Shown in pieces: positions 8,171-16,655 of a stretch of DNA of 64,000 bases. The stretch is from Burkholderiales bacterium (GTDB lineage: Bacteria; Pseudomonadota; Gammaproteobacteria; Burkholderiales; Burkholderiaceae_C). Both the position numbers and the translations under genes were made by a program. The stretch covers positions 310,001 through 374,000 of the forward strand of contig JACPOK010000033.1 of NCBI GenBank assembly GCA_016191525.1. The letters run 5' to 3'. The notes beneath the pieces are model-generated. The model was not told the origin of the DNA. It saw nothing but the letters and a program-made list of their open reading frames with translations, and made no database searches. The first letter of the stretch is position 1. Each line of letters starts with the position of its first letter.

Positions 8171-8725
8171 TCAGCTGTCGGTACCGCAGGACGTGGTGCC
8201 GTCCCCCGCGATCCGGGCCCGGCCTGCAGTGTCGACGCACAGGACGCGCTTGCGCGCCGTGGGGATCGTGCTGCCGAAGGTCACCTGGGTGGTGGTGCCG
8301 ACGGTGCGCCGGCGGCCCAGGGCGGTGAAGTCGAACTTGGTCGAGCCTCCGCTGGCTTCATCGATCGAGTCGGGACTGGAAAGCGCGGACTGCACGCGCA
8401 GCATCTGGTCGCCGGTGTTGAAGTCACCGCTGTTGTCGCGGTCCACGAAGATGATCCAGCCCGAGGTCCAGCTCACCATGCCGGTGCCGCACGTCGGCGA
8501 CGCGGCTTCCGGGCTGGCGCTGCGGCACATCACCACGGAGCCGCCGCGGCGCACGGCCTCGCTGCGGCCGTAACGCAGGTCGGCGATGAAGGTGTTGACC
8601 GAGGAGGAAATGTTGCCGGTCTGGATGAGGTTGGTGAACGAGGGGGCGGCCACCTTCACCAGGACGACCATGATCGCCACGGTGACCATCAGCTCTATCA
8701 GAGTGACGCCTCTTGCTCTTCGCAT
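8171..8725 (-). CDS. GspH/FimT family type IV pseudopilin, orphan
   Basis: 184-residue pseudopilin of the GspH/FimT family, a minor subunit of type IV pili or type II secretion pseudopili. The start was set at ATG 8725 because it puts the prepilin motif in place: a short basic leader MRRARG followed by VTLIELMVTVAIMVVL, with glutamate at +5 for PilD cleavage and methylation. The C-terminal half is a beta-rich domain with GWIIFVDRDNSGDF and a cysteine pair near the end (CVDTAG and SCGTDS) of a kind often disulfide-bonded in this family. None of the usual partners (pilV, pilW, pilX, pilY1, pilE) flanks it. It sits alone between tRNA-Asn and aat and converges on a shared terminator. Confidence 0.85.
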   Translation of the reverse strand: MRRARGVTLIELMVTVAIMVVLVKVAAPSFTNLIQTGNISSSVNTFIADLRYGRSEAVRRGGSVVMCRSASPEAASPTCGTGMVSWTSGWIIFVDRDNSGDFNTGDQMLRVQSALSSPDSIDEASGGSTKFDFTALGRRRTVGTTTQVTFGSTIPTARKRVLCVDTAGRARIAGDGTTSCGTDS

Positions 8726-8863
8726 GGCCGATATTCTTGAACGGCGGGACGGCCTTCTGCGGCGATTTCCGACGGTCGGCGCGTCCGCACTGATCAACGC
8801 GAGCGATGGTGTGCACGCGCATCCCGCGACTAGAACTTACGGCGTATGAATGGCCAACTGGAC

Positions 8864-8869
8864 CACAAT
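8864..8869 (+). promoter_or_regulatory. aat: Candidate -10 (CACAAT) giving a near-leaderless aat mRNA
   Basis: CACAAT lies 10 bases before the ATG at 8880. This spacing would place transcription start a few bases before or at the start codon. See the finding on leaderless promoters. Confidence 0.35.
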
Positions 8870-8879
8870 CGTGCCTGCG

Positions 8880-9626
8880 ATGAAGCTTCCCTGGCTTGAC
8901 CCCGGCGACCCGTTTCCCGATGCCGCCCGTGCGTGGGATGCGTCGCAGCCTGCGCCGGGCCTGCTTGCCGCGGGCGGCTCGCTGGATGTGGACAGCCTGC
9001 GCCGGGCCTACGCGGGCGGCATCTTTCCCTGGTTCAGCGAGGGCCAGCCCATCCTGTGGTGGAGCACCGACCCGCGCATGGTGCTGCATGTCGATGAATT
9101 CAGGCTGCACCGCTCGCTGCGCAAGGCCATCACGCGTTTCGCGCTCGACGCGCGCTGCGAGATCCGCTTCGACAGCGATTTTTCCGCCGTCATCGCCGCC
9201 TGTTCGGCCAGTGAGCGGCCCGGGCAGTCGGGCACCTGGATCGTGCGGGACATGGTGCGCGCCTATGAGGAATTCCACCGCGCCGGCTTCGCCCACAGCG
9301 TCGAGGTATGGATTGGCGGCGAGCTGGCGGGCGGCCTGTATTGCGTGGCGCTGGGGCGCGCGGTGTTCGGCGAATCGATGTTCACGCGCGTGCCGGACGC
9401 ATCGAAGATCGCGCTGGCCGCGCTGGTCGCTTTCTGCCGGCGCAACGGCGTGCCGCTGGTCGATTGCCAGCAGAACACTCGGCACCTCGCATCGCTGGGC
9501 GCGCGTGAGATCGCGCGCGCCGATTTCGTGTCGCATGTCTCACAAAACGCCGCGCAACCGGGTATGCGCTGGCAATTCGAGCCCGTATACTGGGATGAAC
9601 TTCTGCCGCCGGTGACACACGCGTGA
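8880..9626 (+). CDS. aat: Leucyl/phenylalanyl-tRNA--protein transferase
   Basis: 248-residue L/F-transferase, which adds Leu or Phe from aminoacyl-tRNA to proteins with N-terminal Arg or Lys, marking them for ClpS/ClpAP degradation. Family signatures include [21 protein letters not shown] near residue 45, [41 protein letters not shown] and [18 protein letters not shown] chose ATG 8880 ([14 protein letters not shown]), which fits the family N-terminus; an upstream ATG at 8850 would add ten unconserved residues. The stop overlaps the start of bpt by four bases (GTGA), so the two N-degron enzymes are made together. Confidence 0.95.
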   Translation: MKLPWLDPGDPFPDAARAWDASQPAPGLLAAGGSLDVDSLRRAYAGGIFPWFSEGQPILWWSTDPRMVLHVDEFRLHRSLRKAITRFALDARCEIRFDSDFSAVIAACSASERPGQSGTWIVRDMVRAYEEFHRAGFAHSVEVWIGGELAGGLYCVALGRAVFGESMFTRVPDASKIALAALVAFCRRNGVPLVDCQQNTRHLASLGAREIARADFVSHVSQNAAQPGMRWQFEPVYWDELLPPVTHA

Positions 9627-10366
9627 CGCATCTCAAGGACCTGCCGCTACAGACCCTGCAGTTCTATGCCACGGCGCCCTACCCGTGCAGCTACCTGCCG
9701 GGCAAGCAGGCCCGCTCGCAAGTCGCCACGCCCAGTCACCTGATCCACAACGACGCGTATTCCGAGCTGGTGACGGGCGGCTTCCGGCGCAGCGGCATGT
9801 TCACCTACCGGCCGTATTGCGATGGCTGCCGAGCCTGCGTGCCGCTTCGCGTGCTGGCCCAGCAGTTCAAGCCCGACCGCAGCCAGCGCCGCGCCTGGAC
9901 CCGGCACGGGAACCTGCAGGCGCGCGTGCTCAAGCTGTGTTTCGTGCCCGAGCATTACCACCTGTACCTGCGCTACCAGACCGGCCGCCATGCGGGCGGC
10001 GGCATGGACCACGACAGCATCGACCAGTACACCCAGTTCCTGCTGCAGAGCCGGGTGAATTCGCGGCTGGTGGAATTCCGCGAAACACAGGCTGACGGGT
10101 CTGCCGGCCCGCTGCGCATGGTCGCGATCCTCGACGTACTGAACGACGGCATCTCCGCTGTCTATACCTTTTACGAGCCGGATGCGGCGGCCAGCTACGG
10201 CACTTACAGCGTGCTGTGGCAGATCGAGCAGGCGCGCAAGCTCAAGCTGCCGCACGTGTACCTGGGCTACTGGATCGGCCAGAGCCCGAAGATGAACTAC
10301 AAGTCCCGCTACCTGCCCCATGAAGTCCTGACCGAGGGCCAGTGGGCGCCGCCTGAAAGGGCCTGA
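9623..10366 (+). CDS. bpt: Aspartate/glutamate leucyltransferase (Bpt, ATE1-like)
   Basis: 247-residue bacterial ATE1-like transferase that adds leucine to proteins with N-terminal Asp or Glu, widening the N-degron pathway. The N-terminal cysteine-rich patch [16 protein letters not shown] is near residue 68 and the C-terminal GNAT-like core includes YFEPD-like [21 protein letters not shown] and [18 protein letters not shown]. It starts at GTG 9623, overlapping the aat stop (GTGA), a strong sign of translational coupling. Together aat and bpt give a full bacterial leucine N-degron pair. Confidence 0.95.
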   Translation: MTHLKDLPLQTLQFYATAPYPCSYLPGKQARSQVATPSHLIHNDAYSELVTGGFRRSGMFTYRPYCDGCRACVPLRVLAQQFKPDRSQRRAWTRHGNLQARVLKLCFVPEHYHLYLRYQTGRHAGGGMDHDSIDQYTQFLLQSRVNSRLVEFRETQADGSAGPLRMVAILDVLNDGISAVYTFYEPDAAASYGTYSVLWQIEQARKLKLPHVYLGYWIGQSPKMNYKSRYLPHEVLTEGQWAPPERA

Positions 10367-10400
10367 AGGCCACTGCCGCACCGGGCGGAATTTCACAAGG

Positions 10401-10406
10401 TAAAAT
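10401..10406 (+). promoter_or_regulatory. Candidate -10 (TAAAAT) for the IclR gene
   Basis: TAAAAT ends 25 bases before ATG 10432. It overlaps an alternative ATG at 10405, which argues that the downstream ATG is the real start. Confidence 0.4.
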
Positions 10407-10431
10407 GGGAATCTACTTCCGCAGGTTCCCC

Positions 10432-11229
10432 ATGAGAAAGTCCGACACCGGCGTTCCCGCCACTCCCACCGTGCAGGTGATCGAGCGCATGTTCGCGCTG
10501 ATCGACGTGCTCGCGTCGCGCGAGGAGGCTGTCTCGCTCAAGGAGATCAGCGAGAAGACGGGGCTGCACCCGTCGACCACCCACCGAATCCTGAACGACC
10601 TGGCCACCGGGCGCTTCGTTGACCGCCCCGAAGCGGGCAGCTACCGCCTGGGCATGCGCCTGCTGGAGCTGGGCAACCTGGTCAAGGGCCGCCTGAACGT
10701 GCGCGACGCAGCGCTGGCGCCAATGCGCGAGCTGCACAAGCTGATCCAGCAGCCGGTGAACCTGTCCATGCGCCAGGGTGACGAGATTGTTTATATCGAG
10801 CGCGCCTACAGCGAACGCTCCGGCATGCAGGTGGTACGCGCCATCGGCGGCCGCGCGCCGCTGCACCTGACATCCACCGGCAAGCTTTTCCTGGCAGCCG
10901 ATGAGCCGCAGCGCGTGCGGGCCTACGCCACGCGCACCGGGCTGGCGGGGCACACCAAGAACAGCATCACCCAGCTGCCGCTGCTGGAGCGCGAGCTGGC
11001 CAAGGCGCGCCAGTACGGCATGGCCAGGGACAACGAGGAGCTGGAGCTGGGCGTGCGCTGCATGGCCGCCGGCATCTACGACGACCAGAGCAAGCTGGTG
11101 GCGGGACTGTCGATTTCGGCGCCGGCGGACAGGCTGGATGAAGGCTGGCTTTCCAAGCTGCAGCTGACGGCGAATGAAATTTCCACCGCGCTGGGCCACA
11201 AGGCCGCGGCGCAGCGAACCGGGGCCTGA
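10432..11229 (+). CDS. IclR family transcriptional regulator
   Basis: 265-residue IclR-type regulator: an N-terminal winged helix-turn-helix (VQVIERMFALIDVLASREE, then SLKEISEKTGLHPSTTHRIL at about residues 38-57) and a C-terminal effector domain (YRLGMRLLELG, VYIERAYSERSGMQVVRAIG, APLHLTSTGKLFLA, RQYGMARDNEELELGVRCMAAGI). ATG 10432 was preferred to ATG 10405 because a -10-like TAAAAT overlaps the earlier codon. The neighbouring genes (bpt, pbpG) are not typical IclR targets, so the regulon is unknown; aromatic or organic-acid catabolism genes elsewhere are the usual targets of this family. Confidence 0.9.
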   Translation: MRKSDTGVPATPTVQVIERMFALIDVLASREEAVSLKEISEKTGLHPSTTHRILNDLATGRFVDRPEAGSYRLGMRLLELGNLVKGRLNVRDAALAPMRELHKLIQQPVNLSMRQGDEIVYIERAYSERSGMQVVRAIGGRAPLHLTSTGKLFLAADEPQRVRAYATRTGLAGHTKNSITQLPLLERELAKARQYGMARDNEELELGVRCMAAGIYDDQSKLVAGLSISAPADRLDEGWLSKLQLTANEISTALGHKAAAQRTGA

Positions 11230-11234
11230 ACGGC

Positions 11235-12320
11235 CTAGCCGTTGACCTGGCGGATCAGGGTGGCGCCGGGTGCCGCCGCGGGCACGGGGGCCACCGCCGG
11301 CGCAACATGCTGTGGGTTGGCTTCTACCCATTTGCGCACCCGCTCGGCGTCGCCGATGCGGCTGAGCTTGCCGGCCGAATCCAGGAACACCATGATGAGC
11401 TTGCGGCCTGCGATCCTGGCCTGCATGACCAGGCACTGGCCGGCTTCGGAGATGTAGCCGGTCTTCTGCAGGCCGATGTTCCACTCGGGGTTTTTCACCA
11501 GCCGGTTGGTGTTGTTATACGTCAGGGTCTTGTTGCCGACTTCGACCTGGTGGCCGGGCGAGGTCGACAGCTCGCGCAACAGCGGATCGTTGTACGCGGT
11601 GTTGACCAGCGTGGCGAGATCGTGGGCGCTGGACTGGTTGCGGCTGGACAGGCCGGTGGGCTCGACGTAGCTGGTGTCTTTCATGCCCAGCACCCTGGCC
11701 TTGGCGTTCATCAGGGCCACGAAAGCCGGCAGGCCGCCCGGGTGGGTACGGCCCAATGCGTGCGCTGCGCGATTTTCACTGGACATGAGCGCCAGGTGCA
11801 GCAGCTCGCCGCGGCTGAGCACGGTGCCCACCTTCAGGCGCGAACGGCTGCCCTTTTCGGTATCAACGTCGTCCTGGCTGATGGTGATCAGCTCGTCCAT
11901 GGCCAGCTTGCCTTCGCTCACCACCATGCCGGTCATCAGCTTGGTGAGCGAGGCGATCGGCAGCACGGCCGAATCGTTCTTGGAGAACAGAACTTCGCGG
12001 GTGTCCTGGTCGATCACCAGCGCCACGCTGGACTTCAGGTCGAGCTGGTCGCCACCGGAATGCAGGCCGGCCAGCTGGCCGAACGAGGGGCGTGCAGGCG
12101 CGGCCGCGATGCGCACCACGGAGCGTCGCTTGGCGACGATGAAGGTCTTGCTGACGCGGCGCTTGGCCACGGCGCCTGTCCCATCTTTCTTGAAAACCAC
12201 GCTGCGGCGCTCGGCGGCGTTGGCGCCGGCTGGCAACAACGCCAAAACCAGCGCACTGGCTGCAACGGTTTGTAGGAGACGGTTCAAAGTTGTGCGCTTT
12301 TCAAACAAGGTGCAATGCAT
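11235..12320 (-). CDS. pbpG: D-alanyl-D-alanine endopeptidase (PBP7/8-like)
   Basis: 361-residue low-molecular-weight penicillin-binding protein that cleaves D-Ala-meso-DAP cross-links in peptidoglycan. It has a signal peptide (VAASALVLALLPAGANA) and the three serine-peptidase motifs: SLTK (in LPIASLTKLMTGMV), SEN (in MSSENRAAHALGR) and KTG (in QKTGYISEAG). The start at ATG 12320 has GGAG about 10 bases upstream. The sequence between signal and catalytic domain is basic (KTFIVAKRRSVVR), as often seen in this family. A near-consensus promoter and an inverted repeat lie upstream at 12396-12453. It converges on the IclR gene with 5 bases between the two stops. Confidence 0.92.
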   Translation of the reverse strand: MHCTLFEKRTTLNRLLQTVAASALVLALLPAGANAAERRSVVFKKDGTGAVAKRRVSKTFIVAKRRSVVRIAAAPARPSFGQLAGLHSGGDQLDLKSSVALVIDQDTREVLFSKNDSAVLPIASLTKLMTGMVVSEGKLAMDELITISQDDVDTEKGSRSRLKVGTVLSRGELLHLALMSSENRAAHALGRTHPGGLPAFVALMNAKARVLGMKDTSYVEPTGLSSRNQSSAHDLATLVNTAYNDPLLRELSTSPGHQVEVGNKTLTYNNTNRLVKNPEWNIGLQKTGYISEAGQCLVMQARIAGRKLIMVFLDSAGKLSRIGDAERVRKWVEANPQHVAPAVAPVPAAAPGATLIRQVNG

Positions 12321-12395
12321 TGGCGGGGTACTCCAGAACGCTGCAAGGACCGCTTGAGTTTACCCGGCTCGAAAAAGTTACACAAGATCAATGAC

Positions 12396-12453
12396 TTAGG
12401 TGATTTTCCTAAATACACACCTAAATTATAGGTATTAACCCTAGCCTTGTGCA
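12396..12453 (-). promoter_or_regulatory. pbpG: pbpG promoter with operator-like inverted repeat
   Basis: On the minus strand TGCACA (12448-12453, four of six to TTGACA) is followed by a 17-base spacer and a perfect TATAAT (12425-12430). The -35 lies inside the 3' end of leuA. Immediately downstream of the -10, where transcription should begin, is an inverted repeat TTAGGTG (12418-12424) and CACCTAA (12396-12402) with 15 bases between. That position would suit a repressor site. There is no T-run, so a terminator for leuA is less likely. Confidence 0.6.
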
Positions 12454-13979
12454 GCCACTCGATCAGCTTTACTTTGTAACTTGTTGAGGGCGCTCAGATA
12501 AGCCTTGGCGGATGCCACCACGATGTCAGGGTCGGCGCCCACCCCGTTCACCACCCGGCCGGAATTCTGCAGGCGCACGGTGACCTCGCCCTGGCTCTCG
12601 GTGGAGCCGCTGATGGCATTGACCGAATACAGCACCATTTCGGCGCCGCTCTTCACGTGCGATTCAATCGCCTTGAGCGACGCGTCCACGGGCCCGTTGC
12701 CGTCCGCCTCGCCCCGCACTTCCTTGCCGGCGGCGGTGAAGACCACGGCCGCATGCGGCCGCTCGCCGGTTTCGCTGTGCTGCTTGAGCGAGACGAAGGC
12801 GTACTGCTCCTGGTCGTGCGCCACGCTTTCCTCGCTCACCAATGCGAGGATGTCCTCGTCGAAGATCTCGCTCTTGCGGTCGGCCAGTTCCTTGAAACGC
12901 GCGAACGCCGTGTTGACGTCGGCCTCGCTCTCCAGCGACACACCCAGGTCCTGCAGGCGCTGCTTGAAGGCGTTGCGGCCCGACAGCTTGCCCAGGACGA
13001 TCTTGTTGGCAGCCCAGCCCACGTCCTCGGCCCGCATGATTTCGTAGGTGTCGCGCGCCTTGAGCACGCCGTCCTGGTGGATGCCGCTGGCATGGGCGAA
13101 GGCATTCGCGCCCACCACCGCCTTGTTGGGCTGCACCACGAAGCCGGTGGTCTGGCTGACCATGCGGCTGGCAGCCAGGATGTGCTTGGGGTCGATATTC
13201 ATTTCAAGCGCGAAGTAGTCCTTGCGGGTCTTCACGGCCATCACGATTTCTTCCAGCGAGCAGTTGCCGGCGCGTTCGCCCAGCCCGTTGATCGTGCACT
13301 CGACCTGCCGCGCGCCGCCGATCTTCACGCCGGCCAGCGAGTTGGCTACTGCCATGCCCAGGTCGTTGTGGCAATGCACCGACCACACGGCCTTGTCGGA
13401 GTTGGGGATGCGCTCGCGCAGCGTCCTGATGAATTCGCCGTAGAGCTCCGGCACGGCATAGCCGACCGTGTCGGGCACGTTGATGGTTGTCGCGCCCTCC
13501 TTGATAACAGCCTCGAGCACCTGGCACAGGAAGTCCATCTCGCTGCGGTAGCCGTCCTCGGGCGAAAACTCGATGTCGCCGCACAGGTTGCGGGCGAAGC
13601 GCACAGACTGCTTCGCCTGCTCCAGCACCTGCTCCGGCGACATGCGCAGCTTCTTTTCCATGTGCAGCGGCGAGGTAGCGATAAAGGTGTGGATGCGGGC
13701 CCGCGCCGCGCCCTTGAGCGCCTCGGCGGCGCGTGAAATGTCCCGGTCGTTGGCGCGCGACAGCGAGCAGATCGTCGAGTCCCTGATGGCGCCCGCGATC
13801 AGCTGCACGGCCTCGAAGTCGCCGTTGGAGCTGGCGGCAAAGCCGGCCTCGATCACGTCCACCTTCAGCCGCTCAAGCTGGCGCGCGATGCGCAGCTTCT
13901 CGTCCTTGGTCATGGAAGCGCCGGGCGACTGCTCGCCGTCGCGCAGGGTCGTGTCAAAAATGATCAGTTGGTCTGCCAT
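12441..13979 (-). CDS. leuA: 2-isopropylmalate synthase, standard bacterial type
   Basis: 512-residue LeuA, the first committed enzyme of leucine synthesis (2-ketoisovalerate plus acetyl-CoA). The catalytic barrel shows [18 protein letters not shown] at the N-terminus, [16 protein letters not shown] with the metal-binding HxHxND-like motif, and the second metal-site segment [12 protein letters not shown]. The C-terminal ~130 residues form the allosteric leucine-binding domain ([14 protein letters not shown] onward). Length and motifs match the E. coli-type enzyme. It overlaps the upstream gene, which encodes a second and different isopropylmalate synthase, by 16 bases. Both lie behind a leucine leader and attenuator. 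Confidence 0.95.
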   Translation of the reverse strand: MADQLIIFDTTLRDGEQSPGASMTKDEKLRIARQLERLKVDVIEAGFAASSNGDFEAVQLIAGAIRDSTICSLSRANDRDISRAAEALKGAARARIHTFIATSPLHMEKKLRMSPEQVLEQAKQSVRFARNLCGDIEFSPEDGYRSEMDFLCQVLEAVIKEGATTINVPDTVGYAVPELYGEFIRTLRERIPNSDKAVWSVHCHNDLGMAVANSLAGVKIGGARQVECTINGLGERAGNCSLEEIVMAVKTRKDYFALEMNIDPKHILAASRMVSQTTGFVVQPNKAVVGANAFAHASGIHQDGVLKARDTYEIMRAEDVGWAANKIVLGKLSGRNAFKQRLQDLGVSLESEADVNTAFARFKELADRKSEIFDEDILALVSEESVAHDQEQYAFVSLKQHSETGERPHAAVVFTAAGKEVRGEADGNGPVDASLKAIESHVKSGAEMVLYSVNAISGSTESQGEVTVRLQNSGRVVNGVGADPDIVVASAKAYLSALNKLQSKADRVAAQG

Positions 13980-15658
13980 GAGATTTCCTTGCTGTTTGCC
14001 TGGGCCCGCTGCAGGCCGGAAACAATGGCCTTGAGCGAAGCCGAGACGATATTCGAATCGATGCCCACCCCGAACAGCGTGCGTTCGCCGATGCGAAGCT
14101 CCAGATAAGCGACCGCCTGGGCATTGGCGCCCGAGCCGATGGCGTGTTCATGGTAATCGAGCACGCGCACGGTTTCGCCGGTAGCCGCCGAGATGCCTTC
14201 GACAAAGGCGTCGATGGGGCCTGTGCCCGCCCCCCGGATCTGCAGGCCCTTTCCGTTGACCACGACCTCGGCCGCAAGCGTCACGAGATCTCCGCAAGCC
14301 CCCTGCCCTTGCTCGAGCACCTGGTGCTGCGGTGCAGGAATGCTGCGCACACCGTACTCACGCTCGAAAAGCTTGAACAGGTCCTGCGCGGTGAGTTCCT
14401 TGCCGCTGGCGTCCATCACCGCCTGCACCACCTGGCTGAATTCGATCTGCAGCCGGCGCGGCAGTTCCAGCCCGAACTCACTCTCCAGCAGGTAGGCGAT
14501 GCCGCCCTTGCCGGACTGGCTGTTGACGCGGATCACCGCCTCGTAGCTGCGGCCCAGGTCCTTGGGGTCCAGCGGCAGGTAGGGCATGTCCCAGATGTCG
14601 GTTTCCTTGCGGGCCGAGAACGCCTTCTTGATGGCGTCCTGGTGCGACCCCGAAAACGAGGTGTAGACCAGGTCGCCCGCGTAAGGGTGGCGCGGGTGCA
14701 CCGGGAGCTGGTTGCAGTGCTCCACCGTGCGGCGGATCTCGTCGATGTCGGAGAAATCCAGTCCCGGCGAAACACCCTGCGAATACAGGTTGAGCGCCAC
14801 GTTCACCAGGTCGAGATTGCCGGTGCGCTCGCCATTGCCGAACAGGCAGCCTTCCAGCCGGTCGGCGCCGGCCATCACCGCGAATTCGCCGGCCGCTGTG
14901 CCGGTGCCGCGGTCGTTGTGCGGGTGGACCGACAGGACGATGGCGTCGCGCCGCGCCAGGTGGCGGTGCATCCACTCGATCATGTCGGCAAAGATGTTGG
15001 GGGTGGAGTGCTCCACCGTCGAGGGCAGGTTGACGATGCACTTGTGCCGGGGCGTCGGGGCCCAGACTTCGGTCACCGCGTCCACCACCCGCTTGGAAAA
15101 AGCGAGCTCGGTGCCCGAGAACATTTCAGGCGAGTACTGGAAGGTCCATTGCGTCCGGGGCTGTTGTGCAGCCAGTTCCACAAAGAGTCTTGCCTGGCTG
15201 GTGGCCAGTTCGACGATGCCGTTCTCGTCCAGTCCCAGGACCACCTTGCGCATCACGGGCGCGGTGGCGTTGTACAGGTGCACGATGGCGCGCGGAGCGC
15301 CCTGCAATGCTTCGAACGTGCGGCGGATCAGCGGCTCGCGGGCCTGCGTCAGCACCTGGATGGTCACGTCATCGGGCACCAGGTTCTCGTCGATCAGCTT
15401 GCGGATGAAGTCGAACTCGACCTGCGACGCCGAGGGGAAGCCGACCTCGATTTCCTTGAAGCCGATCTCCACCAGCGCCTGGAACATGCGCAGCTTGCGG
15501 GGAATGTCCATGGGCTCGATCAGTGCCTGGTTGCCGTCGCGCAGGTCCACGCTGCACCACACGGGCGGGTGGGTCAGGACGGCGTCGGGCCAGGTCCGGT
15601 CGGCCAGGCGCACCGGGGTGAAAGCGCGGTATTTGCTGGCGGGTTGCTTCAACATCAT
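13964..15658 (-). CDS. leuA: Second 2-isopropylmalate synthase, long (type 2) form
   Basis: 564-residue isopropylmalate synthase of the longer class known from actinobacteria, fungi and some proteobacteria, clearly different from the 512-residue LeuA that follows. Barrel motifs are [17 protein letters not shown] near residue 40, [19 protein letters not shown] (metal site) and [11 protein letters not shown]; the C-terminus holds a leucine-regulatory domain. ATG 15658 was chosen over the upstream TTG because GGAG lies 6 bases before it. Its 3' end overlaps leuA, so both are translated from one mRNA. Two enzymes for one step suggest different feedback sensitivity or substrate preference. Homocitrate or citramalate synthase activity is a less likely alternative. 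Confidence 0.9.
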   Translation of the reverse strand: MMLKQPASKYRAFTPVRLADRTWPDAVLTHPPVWCSVDLRDGNQALIEPMDIPRKLRMFQALVEIGFKEIEVGFPSASQVEFDFIRKLIDENLVPDDVTIQVLTQAREPLIRRTFEALQGAPRAIVHLYNATAPVMRKVVLGLDENGIVELATSQARLFVELAAQQPRTQWTFQYSPEMFSGTELAFSKRVVDAVTEVWAPTPRHKCIVNLPSTVEHSTPNIFADMIEWMHRHLARRDAIVLSVHPHNDRGTGTAAGEFAVMAGADRLEGCLFGNGERTGNLDLVNVALNLYSQGVSPGLDFSDIDEIRRTVEHCNQLPVHPRHPYAGDLVYTSFSGSHQDAIKKAFSARKETDIWDMPYLPLDPKDLGRSYEAVIRVNSQSGKGGIAYLLESEFGLELPRRLQIEFSQVVQAVMDASGKELTAQDLFKLFEREYGVRSIPAPQHQVLEQGQGACGDLVTLAAEVVVNGKGLQIRGAGTGPIDAFVEGISAATGETVRVLDYHEHAIGSGANAQAVAYLELRIGERTLFGVGIDSNIVSASLKAIVSGLQRAQANSKEISWQTN

Positions 15659-15668
15659 TTGTGGCTCC

Positions 15669-15708
15669 AAAAAGAAAAACGGCCCGTTGCGTATGCAGAC
15701 GGGCCGTT
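15669..15708 (-). terminator. Attenuator terminator between leucine leader and leuA genes
   Basis: On the minus strand 9-base arms AACGGCCCG (15700-15708) and CGGGCCGTT (15678-15686) form a strong hairpin followed by TTTTTCTTTTT (15669-15679). It lies 20 bases after the leader peptide stop codon and 11 bases before the leuA start, the classical place for a transcription attenuator. Confidence 0.88.
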
Positions 15709-15727
15709 GACTGGGAATGCGCGCGCG

Positions 15728-15781
15728 CTACCGTCTCCGCCCGTAGGGGATTAGCAGTAGCGCCAGCGAAATTCGGTTCAT
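15728..15781 (-). CDS. Leucine operon leader peptide
   Basis: A 17-residue ORF, MNRISLALLLIPYGRRR, read on the minus strand. It holds four leucine codons within five positions (L-A-L-L-L), two of them CTA, a codon expected to be rare in this GC-rich genome. An Rho-independent terminator follows 20 bases downstream and leuA comes next, the arrangement of a leucine attenuation system: ribosome stalling at the CTA codons would favour an antiterminator. The start codon lies 7 bases after a TACATT -10-like hexamer, so the leader may begin at or near the mRNA 5' end. The peptide starts 20 bases after the pssA stop. Confidence 0.85.
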   Translation of the reverse strand: MNRISLALLLIPYGRRR

Positions 15782-15788
15782 GGGATGC

Positions 15789-15794
15789 AATGTA
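15789..15794 (-). promoter_or_regulatory. Candidate -10 (TACATT) of the leucine leader
   Basis: Minus-strand TACATT, 7 bases before the leader peptide ATG, lies in the short gap after pssA. No good -35 is visible, so it is uncertain whether the leu genes have their own promoter or rely on read-through from pssA. Confidence 0.35.
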
Positions 15795-15801
15795 GCACAA
15801 C

Positions 15802-16617
15802 TCACTTGTGCAGGCCCCGCTCTTCCGGCTCATCCGTGGAGGTGCTGATGACGCTGGTCTGCTGGCCCTTGACGCGGCGCCAGCCGTACACCGCGTAGCC
15901 CGACAGCCCGTAGATCACGAACAGGCCGAACAGCACGATGGGCGGGTGGATGTTGATGACGGCGATGCCCAGCGCGATCAGCACGATCACGGCGAAGGGC
16001 ACGCTCTTTTTCATCTGCACGTCCTTGAAGCTGTAGAACGGCACGTTGGTCACCATGGTCAGGCCCGCATAGAGGGCCCAGGCGAACATCACCCAGGAAA
16101 CCTGCTTGCCGGGCACGCCCGCGTCGTTCATCACCCAGATGAAGCCGGCCACCAGGGCCGCGGCCGCCGGCGACGGCAGGCCCTGGAAGTAGCGCTTGTC
16201 CACGACCCCGGTGTTCACGTTGAAGCGGGCCAGCCGCAGCGCCGCGCAGGCGCAGTAGACGAACGCGGCGATCCAGCCCCAGCGCCCCAGTTCCTTGAGC
16301 GACCACACATAGGCCACCAGGGCCGGCGCGGCGCCAAAGGACACCATGTCCGAGAGCGAATCCATCTGCTCACCGAAGGCGCTTTGCGTGTTGGTCATGC
16401 GGGCCACGCGCCCGTCCAGGCTGTCCAGCACCATGGCGCAGAAAATGCCGACGGCCGCCTGGTCGAAGCGGCCGTCCATCGCCATCACGATGGCATAGAA
16501 CCCGCCAAACAGCGCCGCCAGCGTGAAGAGGTTGGGCAGGATGTAGATGCCCTTGCGGCGCTTGCGCACCACAACGCCTTCACCATCGTCGGAGGAGAGT
16601 TCGTTACCGTCGTGCAT
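15802..16617 (-). CDS. pssA: CDP-diacylglycerol--serine O-phosphatidyltransferase
   Basis: 271-residue integral membrane enzyme that makes phosphatidylserine from CDP-diacylglycerol and serine, the precursor of phosphatidylethanolamine. The CDP-alcohol phosphatidyltransferase signature is present as DSLDGRVARMTNTQ, followed by FGEQMDSLSDMVSFG (D-G-x2-A-R ... G-x3-D-x3-D). Several hydrophobic segments follow (GWIAAFVYCACAALRLA, VPFAVIVLIALGIAVI, IVLFGLFVIYGLSGYAVYG). ATG 16617 (MHDGNELSSDDGEG) was preferred over upstream codons. In Burkholderiales pssA usually sits between ilvC and leuA; here an opposite-strand serine hydrolase gene separates it from ilvC. Confidence 0.93.
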   Translation of the reverse strand: MHDGNELSSDDGEGVVVRKRRKGIYILPNLFTLAALFGGFYAIVMAMDGRFDQAAVGIFCAMVLDSLDGRVARMTNTQSAFGEQMDSLSDMVSFGAAPALVAYVWSLKELGRWGWIAAFVYCACAALRLARFNVNTGVVDKRYFQGLPSPAAAALVAGFIWVMNDAGVPGKQVSWVMFAWALYAGLTMVTNVPFYSFKDVQMKKSVPFAVIVLIALGIAVINIHPPIVLFGLFVIYGLSGYAVYGWRRVKGQQTSVISTSTDEPEERGLHK

Positions 16618-16626
16618 AGGAGTCGG

Positions 16627-16632
16627 AGTGTA
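16627..16632 (-). promoter_or_regulatory. pssA: Candidate -10 (TACACT) of pssA
   Basis: Minus-strand TACACT ends 9 bases before the pssA ATG, consistent with a nearly leaderless transcript. Because the neighbouring gene is on the other strand, pssA needs a promoter in this gap. Confidence 0.35.
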
Positions 16633-16655
16633 AGCTGCGGTGGGCGCCAACCACC

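Noticed and set aside
10405-10431. ATG 10405 as start of the IclR gene
   Set aside because: It overlaps the likely -10 TAAAAT and would add nine residues outside the family alignment.
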